NCBI GenBank assembly: GCA_963931925.1
Contig: OZ007569.1
Coordinates: forward strand, 27,072,524-27,136,523
Reading direction: 5' to 3'
Length of the DNA stretch: 64,000 nt
DNA from: Onchidella celtica
Lineage: Eukaryota > Mollusca > Gastropoda > Systellommatophora > Onchidiidae
The notes beneath the pieces are model-generated. The model ran no database searches and was not told the DNA's origin. It worked only from the letters and a program-made list of their open reading frames with translations. A program made the position numbers and the translations under genes. How positions within the stretch are numbered: the stretch's first letter is position 1; the number at the start of each line of letters is the position of its first letter. Shown piece by piece: positions 1 through 11,051 of this stretch.

Positions 1-1119
1 ATGACTTTAGAAGCATCTGTGAGTTGGGGGTCGCGGCCCCCTGGTGAGTTCGTCCTCTAGATGGATGTTTTCATAATAAATAAATGCGCAGCTCAGCGAT
101 TAACTCTCAGTATGAAATATGTGCCCGACTACAGTTTTGTAACTCATATGATAGCCTATTCCTTCTGAGGTAGATGTAACTTTAGTTCATGCATACCAAC
201 TAAACTACCAACTGAGGTAGATCTAGATCTGGGTGTAACTTTGGTTCATGCATACCAACATACCAACTAAATTTAATTTTACACCTAGGTGGCCGTACGC
301 ACTACTAAGCCTGCATCAGGGAGCCAAGTTCATGCATACGGCCACAGGTCTGGATCTAGATCTAGATAGGCCTAGGCCTCTACCATATTATTATATTGAG
401 ATCTAGAGAGTTTAGTACTGTAGTGGATCTATTCTTGGATTTTTTTGATCCGTCAACATAAATTCTGTATTTGCGAGTCATCTCCCCTGATTCTAACCCT
501 TTCTCTGTCCTCCACCCTTGTTCCGTACATCCCGACGCGGCGAACATTCGTGTTGATAACGATATTGAAATTGGAGAGACTTGGAATTTTATTGATTTAA
601 TGGATACATGGCATGCGAAGATTCAGGTCTAATCCGTTGATATGGGTTTCTTGGTTTGGTCATGCTTATTTAGTAAGACTTTCCTCGCAATTGTTCGGGG
701 CTCTCAGTATTGTAGTTTTTAGCATTTCTGCCCATCAGACAAGTGGCCGTGGTTCGATTCTTAGCACGGAAGGCTTTTTTTTTTTTTAATAAGTCTTTTT
801 ATTAGGCATCAATTGTTTTTTTGTTTTTTTTATCCAATAACAATAATGGAAGAAATCCAGTAGTTCGATTCTCAGCCGGGTAGATTTTTTTTCTTATAAA
901 AGTTTGTTGTTTTTTTTATCAGTAATCAATCTGTTTGGTAATTTTTTTTATTTTTTTTTGTAATCCGACAACATTAGGAATAAATCCAGTTTGTGTGTTT
1001 GTTGTTGTTTATCATTAGTCAACACCAATACCTGCGGAACCCAAGTATCCGCCAATAATATTGACGGATAAAGCTGGGCAGTATCCGCCGATAATGTTGA
1101 CGGATAAAGCTGGGCAGTA
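1..1119. other. Intergenic region, no gene seen
   Basis: No open reading frame of gene quality is present. The stretch holds TAGATC-type microsatellite patches (about 225-235 and 350-368), a duplicated unit with ctgaggtag...catgcataccaac at about 166-204 and 213-268, several T-rich runs, and two short tRNA-B-box-like strings (around 750 and 865). It ends in a 36-bp tandem repeat next to the P-like transposon. Confidence 0.6.
1045..1119. repeat. 36-bp tandem repeat, target site of the P-like element
   Basis: Two copies of a 36-bp unit start at 1045 and 1081, both beginning gtatccgcc and ending ctgggca. A third, slightly different unit begins at 5611 on the far side of the P-like transposon. 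Each unit is nearly palindromic (tatccg...cggata). The array was therefore probably continuous before the transposon inserted. Confidence 0.75.
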
Positions 1120-1120
1120 C

Positions 1121-1150
1121 GTGGCCTTCGTAACTACATGGCCAAACACA
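1121..1150 (+). repeat. Left terminal inverted repeat of P-like element
   Basis: It is identical, in inverse orientation, to 5576-5605 over 30 bases, with no mismatch seen by eye. The base at 1120 (c) also pairs with 5606 (g). Confidence 0.9.
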
Positions 1151-1649
1151 GCGGGCGCGTGACGTCACAGCAAGCGGCGATGCTCGGCTTTCGGCAGAGG
1201 TGTTTTGATAACCTGATATCAGTGTACCAACGTAATATGTACCGTACCGGTACTTGTGTTGTCGTATTACTCAAAGCAAGATGTAGCATGCATGTACCTT
1301 AAGATGAAAGAATGTTTACACTGTAGATCTGCAAGTCTTAAAATTCGACCACTAAAAAGTGACTACTACTATTAATTATTATTTAAAACGGAATAGATCA
1401 ACGGGAAGCCAAGGCTTAGAGTTTGTCCGACGACTTACTTTACTTATCTACCATTATAGACACCAATATTGCTAGCCTGAGTAGGTTGATGATAATATTA
1501 TTATCTTAAGCAGCATACCGATATATTTAATAAGGAAATATCGACATAATAATAGATTAGGCCACTGTTGTATTTTAATACATGTATAATGTGTTCACCA
1601 CTCCTATATCTTTCGTGTCTGTAAGGAAAGAAACGAGAAAAATAGGGAA

Positions 1650-1651
<2 letters not shown>

Positions 1652-1682
<31 letters not shown>
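1652..1682. repeat. (GA)n microsatellite
   Basis: An uninterrupted GA dinucleotide run lies inside the P-like element, downstream of the transposase stop codon. Confidence 0.95.
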
Positions 1683-1683
<1 letters not shown>

Positions 1684-1799
1684 ACATGCACACTTGATAG
1701 ACAGGAGAAAAGACAGATGGTGAGAGGAAACTTGCAAACATGAACAGTCTAAGATGCTTTACCTTAGCTGGACATAAGGAGCTGCTCAGACGGATAGAA

Positions 1800-4737
1800 C
1801 TAAATCCTTTTGGTGAACGTCTTCACTTTTCTTGAAGTATTTGCAGATGATGCCTGGTCACAGAAGCTTTTAGAATAATTGTTCAGGAAAATATTTACCA
1901 CTGGTTTGATACATTTGGCAGCCACCTCTTCATAAAGAACCCCGCATTCTTCACATTTTCCTTGACATAATTCCAGATCCATAACTCTTCGCAGGGACAA
2001 TTGCAAAAGAATTATTCTGTGGTTTGTGGTCTGCAGAAATTTATTCTCACTGTCATCTTTTCCAACCAGAACTTGAAAAACTTTGAAAGCTTCTGTAATA
2101 ATTGACACGGCAAGATCAGACGGCCACACTAAACCTCCTCTGTCTAGAGCAGACAAATAGGTGTAACAATCATCAGTCCCCTCCACATGTAGCGTTTTGT
2201 CTAGTCTTAACTCGTTCTTGCAGTCGTCACAGTTGGTGCGCGGCAGTACTTTGGAGACTGCATAACCTGACACAAATACTAAAGCTTTTTGTTGTTCCTC
2301 TGTTAATTCGACGTTCTCACAGTCGGGGATCAATGGCAGAAACTCTATATACTGTTGAGCTGAAGAATCTTTCAGTTGGGTAACTGTTTCCTCCAGAGGT
2401 TCAGTGACATCTTTGAGTGTTAAAGTCCCTTTGGACGCTGAAACCAGTTTTAGGACGCTAATTAGCTTGAGCTTTTTTTCTCCTTCAAGTAACTGTTGGA
2501 CCGACACGTGGAAGTTACATCCACTCATTTGTCTGTACTGACTAAATCTAAATTCAAGGTTGTCAGTTTGGAACTTGCCAAGTAAAATATATTTGAACTT
2601 TTTTTTATAAATCTAACAGGTAGGAAGAAATTTCTTGTAAGCCTCTCAGTGTATGATCCAGAGCAGTCATTGTCTCGTTCGATATAGTGCCTTCTCTTGG
2701 TTTCAGATTTAACTTCTGCCACTCCTGAAGCCATTCAACTGCTTTCTTCATATACTGCATGTTCATATCAGAGATGGAGGTTATAACTTTAAAGTCGTCA
2801 TTCCTGAGTCTCTTAGCTTTGTATTGATGTTTAACATTAACTATGTTCCACAGACGTAGAATTATGTCTAGAAATTCTCTAGTGCCTCGTGTATCTTCCC
2901 TTCCTGCCAGTGCTTCTCAAAATGCTGTAAGGCAAAAATATTTCGTTGATCAAAAACTTTAAGCATCAATTTGACGTTCTGCTTTTCAGTAGCTGTTGGA
3001 TACAAAGCCTTTTGGTTCAGTGCCGGTGCCAGTTTTAGTGCAGACGACTTTTCAGCAGAATACAACTTTCTTAAATGAGAAAATGATGCTTTCATAATTT
3101 CAGTACAGGCAGAACTTTCAAATGAAGGAAACTGGAATGTTTTCTCCACATCTTTCTGAGCAAGCCAGTTATTTCTGATACATTTAAATATATGCACAGT
3201 ATCAAACAGAAAGAACAATTTCTCAGAACTGCTGAAGGGATTCTGTGTAGAAAGCTTCAGTTCTCCTCCACACATTTTGGTAAATGCATTACGATTTACT
3301 CTGTTGTTGTCTGAGATCACGCATACAACAGAATATCCTATACTGTGGAGCAATTTCAGAACCTCAAGAAGCATGTCGTACAACAAATCAGTGGTCAAAT
3401 TTTTGACAGGAACAATTCCCACAACATCTTTACTTTTGCATAACAGGGATGATACCATGAAAACTTGAGCTGTGCTGGCTTCTCGAGACAGAGAATTTGA
3501 GGCTGTGCCTTCCAGTTTTCCCTCTTTGTAGGATACTTGGTGCGCGACATGAATTTCGTCTAACATTAAAATTACCATTCTCTCTCCCTCATTCAAACTT
3601 TGACACTTTTGCTTCAAATATTCCTCGTGAACGCTTCCATCTGTCAATCCGCTTCCAATAGTAAATACTGATGAAAGTCTCTTCAAATATGAAGTATGTG
3701 GTAGAGTTAAATGAGAGTTTCTTAACATAGAATAGGTTCTAGGGGCTGCTGCAAAAATTTGAAAAGCCCAAAGCAGTGTTTCAGATGAGTATCGTCTCAC
3801 CGGAGAAGTCAATAGCTTTAACTGTTCCACCAAAAAGGAAAGTTTGTCTTTCAGTGGTAAAACCTGGTCTTCGCTGTGTTCATCAGTTTCTTCTGCTGGT
3901 TCGTCTAAGCACAAATTCTGCAAGCCATCAACAAAAACTTGAATTTGCTGTTTGACATCCATCTCTTTGGCGCTGGCACTGGCGAAGTGTGATAGCATTG
4001 TATCAAACTGTGACCAGGATGTGAGGATAAGGGGAGATTGCTGACCAAAGAGCCATTTCAAAGATGTGTTTGGAACTTGAACAATACCTGTATTCTCTTG
4101 TGTGAAAATCTCTACGTGCACGTCAGAATGTACTCTAATTGCCGAAACTAAAGCTGGCTTGCTGCTAAGTAAATCTTGTAAATTGTAAAAACTCCAGTAT
4201 GGACTTTCCTTTTCGTCGGATAAATTGGTGCTGGTAGTGGCATGTTTTTCAACATTGTTGTGTAGCCTATAAATCCAGACGGTCCCTGATACATGACTGT
4301 TTAGACTTACCAAAATCTGAAAAAGTATCTATTTTGTCACTTTCTAACCAATCAGAAAATGATTCCTCATCTCTTTGCTGGGCCTCCCTATGCCTTTCCT
4401 CCGGTGTTTTTCTTTTTGGAGCTGGTTCGTCAGACAAATACGATGGACAATTTGGAAAAATTGACGGGTAAGCATCATCTTTAAGTTTTGGTTTTGATCT
4501 TTGCACCGTCAAAACACTTCCGTCTGGTCTTGTAACAGAATCAGATCGGATGAGGAACTGATCACTAAAGTGTTTAGCACACACAACAGACTGAGATGTA
4601 GGAGTAAAGTCAGCTCTAGGAATTTTACTTAGCCATAGATCTCGCCTTGTCGATTCAGTCGGGAATTTAAACACAGAAACTTTCTCACCATCGTCGTAAT
4701 TTCCTCTACAACCTGGAACACAGCACTTTCTAGGCAT
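1800..4737 (-). pseudogene. THAP-domain P-element-type transposase, frameshifted
   Basis: The chosen start at 4737 gives MPRKCCVPGC. This begins a THAP zinc finger: Cys5-x4-Cys10, a Trp in RRDLWLSKI, Cys-Ala-Lys-His in VVCAKHF, and AYPSIF as the AVPTIF-like motif. Further on, 4313-2868 reads as the RNase H-like P transposase domain: LMLDEIHVAHQV carries the first acidic residue, VISDNNRVNRNAF the second, then FDTVHIFKCIRNNWL. The C-terminal block (2528-1800) continues with FHVSVQQLLEG and GGLVWPSDLAV. The frame changes near 4310 (frameshift, or a very short intron at a gtaagt site), at about 2870 and again between about 2620 and 2560, with the original frame restored afterwards. The family performs cut-and-paste transposition and THAP9 is its vertebrate relative. 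The residue assignments are by family pattern. The breaks make it non-functional unless they are sequencing errors. Confidence 0.85.
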
Positions 4738-5575
4738 TTTCACATTGAATATTGTGGTGTCGTGCGTGGGGTTTTTTAGAATATTACAGAATAACGTAAG
4801 TCCTTCTGTATGGTATACAGAGTTGACATTTAATCGACACACATAAGTCTATATACGGATATGAAAGTTACTGTCACTGTATAGGTATACGTTATACACA
4901 GAAATAATTTCACATATAAATGAACACTGTACAGATAGGCATAGCACAGGTACACGTCTACTACACCGACTCCCAGGCATCCTACATATATATAGTCAAA
5001 CAAGAACAAAGACGGACAACGAACTTGCTTTCTCACGATGTACAACGACCCTAGGACAGGTGGAGAGGAGACAAAGACAAGGTTAACTGTTAGGAGGGTA
5101 CTGACCACATAAATATGCCAGTGTCACTGTGTGTGCGGTCTCCAAGACGTGAGACCGACACAACAAATATCCAATCTTGAGAATAACAATAGGAAGGAGT
5201 TCCGTACTCGAGCGCCAAAGACCAGAAACTAACTAAAAGAGATGATACATAGCTACCCCGGGGGCTTTCCCTGATAAGTGATATGTCAATCTGACTACTG
5301 CCCAGACGAACATCGGCCTACGGCCTCGATGATACAAACTGACTAGACCCTCACGTCGTTACTTATCAATCTGACAATCTGACAAAGTGGCGCTCGAGTT
5401 AACAATAAGTCTAATAAATCCACACAAAGACAAGAAACAGCAGTCAACACACAAGCATTGTTATAGTGCCGGTATTCAAACTTTGTTTCCTGTAGCCTTG
5501 GCCTAGAGAGCGCAGCCTTGAGACGGTACCGCCGCATCCCGTGACGTCACTTACCTGCATATAATATATCGGCAT

Positions 5576-5605
5576 TGTGTTTGGCCATGTAGTTACGAAG
5601 GCCAC
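5576..5605 (-). repeat. Right terminal inverted repeat of P-like element
   Basis: This is the inverse of 1121-1150. The 8 bases that follow (gggcagta) match the 8 bases at 1112-1119, next to the left end. Confidence 0.9.
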
Positions 5606-5919
5606 GGGCAGTATCCGTCGATAATGTTGACGGATAAGGGCAGCCTTCTGGGAAATGAGAAATCCCAAGGCGTTTGCAAATAAATTTTCTTACGTTTTAC
5701 CTGTTTCTCAAATCCAGTAGTTTTGCAAACAAATACACTGCCCCATCATTTTCATCATGGACGTTCATGATGTGCCGATGTGATGCCGATTGCCGCCCGG
5801 AATTGACCTGGGGTTGTGTCGTTTATTCCCACGCCTAGAAAGTTTTTTAAATTGCGCGAGAGTGCATTAAAAGCACGGAATGCCAATTGTACTGGTTTCC
5901 TGTTTCGTTTTCTGCTGCT

Positions 5920-5963
5920 CGGAACTTCCAACGTTCGTCAAGGTGAAGCACAGATCGAATTAG
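5920..5963 (+). other. MRPL14: Possible 5' non-coding exon of MRPL14
   Basis: A strong donor (ag|gtgagtg) follows 5963. The next matching acceptor is at 7476-7477, just before the 5' UTR piece (7478-7497) that carries the MRPL14 start codon. The transcription start cannot be seen. The region lies about 300 bp downstream of the P-like element. Confidence 0.35.
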
Positions 5964-6279
5964 GTGAGTGTAATCTTGAGGCCTTTTGACTATTTTGAGT
6001 GCAGTTGATGCATGAAATGGTTTGGGAAGTTGGAATTTGTATTCACTATGTAGATAATCTAGATATTAGAAGATCCACGGGGGGGGGGGGATGGAAGATC
6101 AGGATCGATCTAGATCTAGATTTGTTATCAATAATAAGCATTATATTGAAAAAACAGCACTGTCAGAATGTTTGATCAGCATGCACTTCATATGAAATGT
6201 CTAGACTCTAAATTTAATTTCTATACTAAAAAAACAACAATCATCTGGGGAGCTAAATAGCCATGGGGCATGGGACAGA

Positions 6280-6359
6280 TGCTTCAGAAGTTGTGAGATC
6301 TTTTTGTTTCTCGGGGGCCTCAGCATAGTGCTGTTGGTCCCCTTGCTTCAGAAGTTGTG
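6280..6359. mobile_element. 48-bp insertion with hairpin core and 16-bp target duplication
   Basis: The 16-mer tgcttcagaagttgtg occurs at 6280-6295 and again at 6344-6359. Between them lie 48 bp containing tttctcgggggcctcagc and ending ctgttggtcccc. About 40 bp of this insert recurs at 13184-13223, where the arms gggggcc and ggccccc can pair. A long target duplication suggests target-primed retroposition of a very short RNA or the 3' tail of a retroelement. The source is unknown. Confidence 0.65.
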
Positions 6360-6689
6360 TCTTTGAGTCCTTTTATACTGGTTACCACGAATACTAACCC
6401 TGTCGTCAGTCATGCATCAGGCCAAAAAAGGTGCTGAAAAAATCTGCTAAACAGTGGGTTAGTGTTTCAGTGACAGGGTTTGTATATAGGTTTGGCAGTA
6501 AATAAGAATGTAATTTGACATGGAGCATTTAATAAATTAGAGATATTATTAAATTTGGATAACTCAAAAACAGTTTTGTCTATTATATTCATAATATTGA
6601 TTGGCAGACATTTAAACACCTTCTTTGAATTCCAAATTATGTTGTTATCCCTGGACTGTATGTAAATTCGTGTGTGTGTCATCATGATC

Positions 6690-7440
6690 CACGTTCCCAA
6701 ATGTCAGCTGTGTTCACAGTGAAAATACAGGTGGTCAAGCTGATCCGTGTGGGGTGGAATGAGTGATTTCACTATTCAAGTCATAGTCCTTTATGAGATG
6801 TGACTGCCATCTTATTGTTCACTTCATCTCTTCTATTTTCTAAATCAAAGTCATTGTGACAAGAAGATGTTAACTGGTGAACCACTGATCAGAATCATGA
6901 AAAAGCTCCCTAAACCTTCAAAAGGGGAAGCATCGTCATGAGAACTGTTGCTCAGCAAATTTGCAAAATCATCTAATTTTCTCCTAAACTGACCATCATC
7001 TAGAGTTGTCTGTGTCTAGGAACTGATCAGAAACAAGATGTGAAATGTTGTGTGCCCCAAATACCCATGTTGGCTCAGTGGTAAGTGCCAGTTTGGATGA
7101 TTGAAACCATTTGTTTAGGGTTTCTGGAGTGTGGCTAGTTATGCTTCGTTCTCAAGAAAGTTACAGCTGTCAGTTTTGTATCATAAGTTAGATTAGAGAC
7201 AATGGTTCCATTGTTTAATTCATAATCCAGCATGATGAGACAACAAAAATGTTTTCATTATGACTGGGAGTCCCAGTATGCCTATAGATCAAAACAAACC
7301 ACATGGACAACTGTCCTGTGTACCTTGGCAAGGATCACTGACCCAGATAAAATTCCCTGGGAAGTAGGCCACTGACGCTGTCAGCAGGCTGTAACCGTTG
7401 GGTACTGCTTGGGATTTAACACAAGGGTGAGCGTAAGAAT
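6690..7440 (-). mobile_element. Diverged copy of TTAA-flanked element family A
   Basis: The stretch can be followed for over 700 bp against 41827-42599. Shared landmarks include ggtcaagctga, aaatcaaagtcattgtgac, ccatcatctagagttgtctg, gcccc, gtggctagtta and acagctgtcag, ending ...gggtgagcg near 7434. Many indels and substitutions mark it as the oldest of four copies in the window. It lies in the 5' UTR intron of MRPL14. Its ends are degraded, so the limits are approximate. Confidence 0.75.
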
Positions 7441-7497
7441 TAAGATAAAAACTGCATTATTTATTTTTTATTCACAGCAACCACAATATCTTTCAGT

Positions 7498-7565
7498 ATG
7501 ATTCCCTCACCATACCATCTTTTGCCCGCTGTTCAGAGGATTTGCACCACCTGCCGTTGCTTTAG
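7498..7565 (+). CDS. MRPL14: MRPL14 coding exon 1 (presequence)
   Basis: It starts at the ATG at 7498, is preceded by acceptor ttcacag (7471-7477) and 20 nt of 5' UTR, and ends ...TTTAG|gtagg in phase 2. It encodes the targeting peptide. The upstream acceptor implies at least one non-coding exon further 5'. Confidence 0.85.
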
Positions 7566-10500
7566 GTAGGCTACAAAGAATTGTTACTACTTCTTGTCAA
7601 CAGTTAGATCATGGAAATCGCAATCATATATATGTGAATTTGATCTGTAGGCGTTTAAGAAATGCGGAATAAATTATCAGTGGGTGTGTTTTTTATAGAA
7701 TGGCAAATCCAAACAGTTGATTCACATTCTCTTTCAAACAAAATAATGACATCCAAGAAAAGCAAGATATCTTTAGCACTAGCAGTTAAGCTTATCTTTT
7801 TTTTCCAGATCGTTTCTGGGGATCAGAAAGACTCATACTGTTCATGAAATACATCCCATCTCTTATGTAATCATGCAACCGGTACAGTTTGTGAGTTTGT
7901 GTGACCTCTTGCTTTAATGGCCAGTGCAAATTAAGTTTTCAGATGTCACATGCAACAAATGCAAAATTAATTTTGCAGATGTCAAATGCAACAACAACAA
8001 CAACAAAAGAAAAAAAAGAAAATTATGAAAGTTTGAAAGGCTGACATGACTTTGTATTACACAGTAAATTACATGTAAATGGCATGAAATTTCACCAGCT
8101 CAACTGAGTGAGGCAGCCTCTTTTATGCTATCAGGCAATACTTGTCATGTGTACACATATTGATCATGTATCTGATAGATCTGAAGCAACAATAGGATTT
8201 CTTCACAGAATTTAAAAGCTCATTTGGATATCATGGGCTTCTTCAAAAAGAAACTTGTCTAAGCAAAAATTTGGGTGCCCAGAAATGTTAGGTGTGGTTT
8301 TTCAAAAGCCATAGCATAATTTCATTTTGTTTGAGATAATTATGGTATTTAGAATGAGTGGCTTTTTTTTACGTATAAGTGTGTAACTAGGTAGTTTAAA
8401 CAGATTTTTATTTTTATCATAACTCACCAGTTATTGTCTAATCTGATGGAGTTGCTTTTGTAAGAATTTTGATACGAAATTTATTATTCTAGCTTCCAGT
8501 TATGGCATTTTCAAAAGTGAAAAAAAAACATTTTGAATTTGCTACCTTGTGCAAATTGCATGATAGCCCAACTTTGACCGCCCATAAAAGGACAGTTAAC
8601 CCAGTCATGCATTGAAAATTCTGTCTCCATGTCAGGGGGGTGTACATCACGCTTAATACATATTTTTCATGAGGTACAACTGATCCTTTGTTATGAGGCG
8701 GTCAAATCATTAAGCGCAGCACCGAGTAAAAATGGCCAGACTATGTCTTATTCAAGCAATGGAAACGAAACACACGGCTACACACATTACCGTGACTCAT
8801 TCGCCACAGTAAGGCGAATATTCGGCTAAGTGGACACCGATTTTCCAACACTAATGTCTAAGCCAACTTCTCGAAATATTGAATCCCATCCTCGTTCATA
8901 GATTTTCCTTTAATTTAATGTCTAGAGTACTTGTGTTTGTACTCAGTGAAAGAAAAAAGATCCTTGAACTACGTGTAAATTTCAAACTGGATAGTGTTGA
9001 GAGTTCCCGTCCACACCCACAAAAGTTACGATAGAGATTGAATTAAGCAATACAAAAGATAGTAGCATTTGAACAGAGAAAGAATGGAACTTTTTTGAAA
9101 TTTATTTTTATTTTTGATTTTGATGTTTATTTTTACATAAACACATAGCTGTGGTAGCCTTGTGATGTTGACCTAAAATTATGCCAAAATGAGATTTCAC
9201 CCCATTAGCTAGGCAGTTTAGACAGTCTTCTTGCTTCAGTCAATACAAGTATTTTGTGGATCTTTTATATACCGTATTTTTCTTTTTCAAAACTACTTAA
9301 ATCAGTACATCTCAGAGCCTGAGTGAAGTACGTCTCTTGTCAAGAATGAGAATTGTTGACAACAGTGCTATAGGAAAAGCTGCAGCTGAAATTGGAAAGC
9401 CACCAAGGGTGATTCATGTTTATAATAAAAGGCGGGTAAGTTGATAGTGCAGTACACAGGCTGTTGCACATTCATATAATATGCCTTTCACTGCTTCAGG
9501 AATCAATTTTCTGGGTATGCAGTTTCTGTGAGCCCACTTGGTGACAAAACAAGACACTTTTCTTCGAGAGGCATGCATTGCTACTATACCATGTATTTTT
9601 ATACCATTGTTAAACAAAAACAAAAGTGATCAGCAGAAATGAAAGAGATCTCTAAAACTAAAAGAAGAATTTCATTTGAAGTATATTTCATAGCAAATAG
9701 ACACATTAATAATCATGTACTCAGACCAGGTGAATTAAGGGGAAGAAGCACGTAACTCATCATCCTCTTCCCCTCAGTTCACCTAGTCTGTGTGCATGAT
9801 TGAAACTGACAGATGTTTGGTCATACTTTTTCTCTGATTACAAGTACGTGTACATATGTGTGGGAAAATGCCATGGCCAATCCTCTGCTAGATCTATCTT
9901 TAGCCATGGCGTTCGTACAAACAATACATGGATGAAACTGAAAAGGTCAAATTGAAATTCGCATAATTTGATACTGACTGAAGCAATATTAAAAATATAA
10001 TATGTACATGTACTTTGCTGGAAGGCATTTGGGTTGGGGCAAAGGAAAACAACATTGGTAGTACTATATGTATAAATGAACTTGTGCAATGTCAACTGTA
10101 ATTAGCAACATTCTTGGACGAATCAGGCAGAAATATTTGGAGTACCTACTCTGATTTGATCACCAAGTTATACATGTACCAAAGATAGTATGTAAGATGG
10201 AACAATACTGTACATATTATCCTCATGCTTTAAAAATACATGTACAATGTAAATACATGCACGTGTAGCTTGCGCCTGGTTGGGGCCTGTGACACCTTAT
10301 GTGAAAGTTTGGGTGAAGTTTGTATAATCTACTTGCAATGAATATACAGTAGATTATATATTATACATGTATTACTTAAAGGTCCTAGTCCTAGGTGATG
10401 GTCTTAAGAACGTTGTCACATCTGACTTTTGGATAACTTTTCTGCACTGCTCTCATCCATCAGGTTGGTTATCTAGGTGATAAAGTTTTGGTGACGGTGA

Positions 10501-10706
10501 AAGGAGAAATGAGACGTGCGTATATTGTGGGTTTAAGACAGAAGCAGAAAGCCAATGTGGCTCGCACAGATACAAATAATATTGTTCTTGTGGATGACAA
10601 TGGGAGTCCTTTGGGAAACAGAATCACAGTTCCTATTCCGGCAGCCTTAAGAGGGAGAGGAGGAGATTTGACGAAGATCTTGTCATTAGCTACAAAATTT
10701 GTTTGA
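7498..10706 (+). CDS. MRPL14: Mitochondrial ribosomal protein uL14m (three coding exons)
   Basis: Exons 7498-7565, 9306-9435 and 10464-10706 join in phase (68+130+243 = 441 nt, 146 residues plus stop), close to the usual length of about 145. All borders are GT-AG. Residues 1-22 (MIPSPYHLLPAVQRICTTCR...) look like a mitochondrial presequence, rich in Arg and hydrophobic residues with no acidic residue. The mature part shows uL14 hallmarks: MRIVDNSAIG, RVIHVYNKRR, VGYLGDKVLVTVKG, NNIVLVDDNGSPLGNRI and VPIPAALR. The product binds 16S rRNA in the large mitoribosomal subunit near the inter-subunit interface, so it supports mitochondrial translation. A polyadenylation signal aataaa lies at 10752-10757, 46 bp after the stop codon. 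The sequence shows no defect. It is tail to tail with KNL1. Confidence 0.95.
8388..9230 (+). mobile_element. TA-flanked DNA element family E, old copy (MRPL14 intron)
   Basis: The left end taggtagtttaaacag (8388-8403) and a decayed right end cagtttagacag (9215-9226) match the ends of the copy at 48176-49174. Interior landmarks are shared with the other copies: gctaccttgtgcaaattgca, caactttgaccgcccataa, gatcctttgttatgagg and attatgccaaaat. No coding capacity is seen. Confidence 0.75.
9306..9435 (+). CDS. MRPL14: MRPL14 coding exon 2
   Basis: Acceptor aaatcag ends at 9305. The first base completes an AGT codon with exon 1, giving CFSTSQSLSEV across the junction, as in vertebrate uL14m. A competing cag at 9313-9315 would break the phase and was not chosen. 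Donor cgg|gtaag follows 9435. Confidence 0.9.
10464..10706 (+). CDS. MRPL14: MRPL14 coding exon 3 (terminal)
   Basis: Acceptor catccatcag ends at 10463. The exon carries the core uL14 fold and ends LSLATKFV-stop. A polyadenylation signal follows at 10752. Confidence 0.95.
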   Translation, partial: VGYLGDKVLVTVKGEMRRAYIVGLRQKQKANVARTDTNNIVLVDDNGSPLGNRITVPIPAALRGRGGDLTKILSLATKFV

Positions 10707-10751
10707 TACCAGAAACTTACTTGAATACTGTCCTGTTGTTTTTTATTGTCA

Positions 10752-10757
10752 AATAAA
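10752..10757 (+). terminator. MRPL14: Polyadenylation signal of MRPL14
   Basis: aataaa lies 46 bp past the MRPL14 stop codon, followed by T/GT-rich sequence (tatatttgtgtttttctttt). Confidence 0.8.
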
Positions 10758-10774
10758 GCCATTTTATATATTTG

Positions 10775-11050
10775 TGTTTTTCTTTTCGTCTGCCAGGGAT
10801 TTAGATGGTGACAGAATGCTTACTTGTGGTACTGTAGTTGTCCGTTCATAATCATAGGGACAAAATTTACATTTATATTATTATAAAGGAAGGATCACTG
10901 AATCTAGCTGGCTTCATTCTAAAGAGAGATTTTTTTTTTATGCCCTGAGAATCGATAACTGGATTTGGTAATTCTGCCCATATAAAATTTACATCTCATT
11001 ATTTGCATGTAGTTGTGATACATGTACATGTTACGATGTTGCTATACTAA
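10775..11050. other. Gap after MRPL14, nothing recognisable
   Basis: AT-rich sequence without a supported gene or repeat boundary. Confidence 0.5.
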
Positions 11051-11051
11051 A

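Larger units (their letters stand above)
1120..5606 (-). mobile_element. P-element-like (THAP9-type) DNA transposon with intact ends
   Basis: A 30-bp sequence beginning gtggccttcgtaactacatg at 1121-1150 occurs as a perfect inverted copy at 5576-5605. Counting one more base on each side gives 31 bp, the classical P-element inverted repeat length. The flanks carry gggcagta at 1112-1119 and 5606-5613. That reads as a 7-bp target duplication with 31-bp ends, or as 8 bp with one odd base. The palindrome gtgacgtcac sits just inside both ends (1159-1168, 5541-5550). The interior encodes a THAP-domain transposase on the - strand (see 1800-4737). Ends, target duplication and coding content agree, so the class is secure. 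The copy is probably inactive because its gene is frameshifted. Confidence 0.9.

Noticed and set aside
735-880. tRNA B-box-like strings (ggttcgattc, agttcgattc)
   Set aside because: No A box, no acceptor stem and no cloverleaf; at most traces of old tRNA-derived SINEs.
1501-1737. Frame with a long LS repeat
   Set aside because: Translation of the (GA)n microsatellite.
7070-7100. tRNA A-box-like string tggctcagtggtaagtgcc
   Set aside because: The aligned family A copies show this is a chance product of mutation (ttggttcattagtatgtg in the 41827 copy); no tRNA fold.
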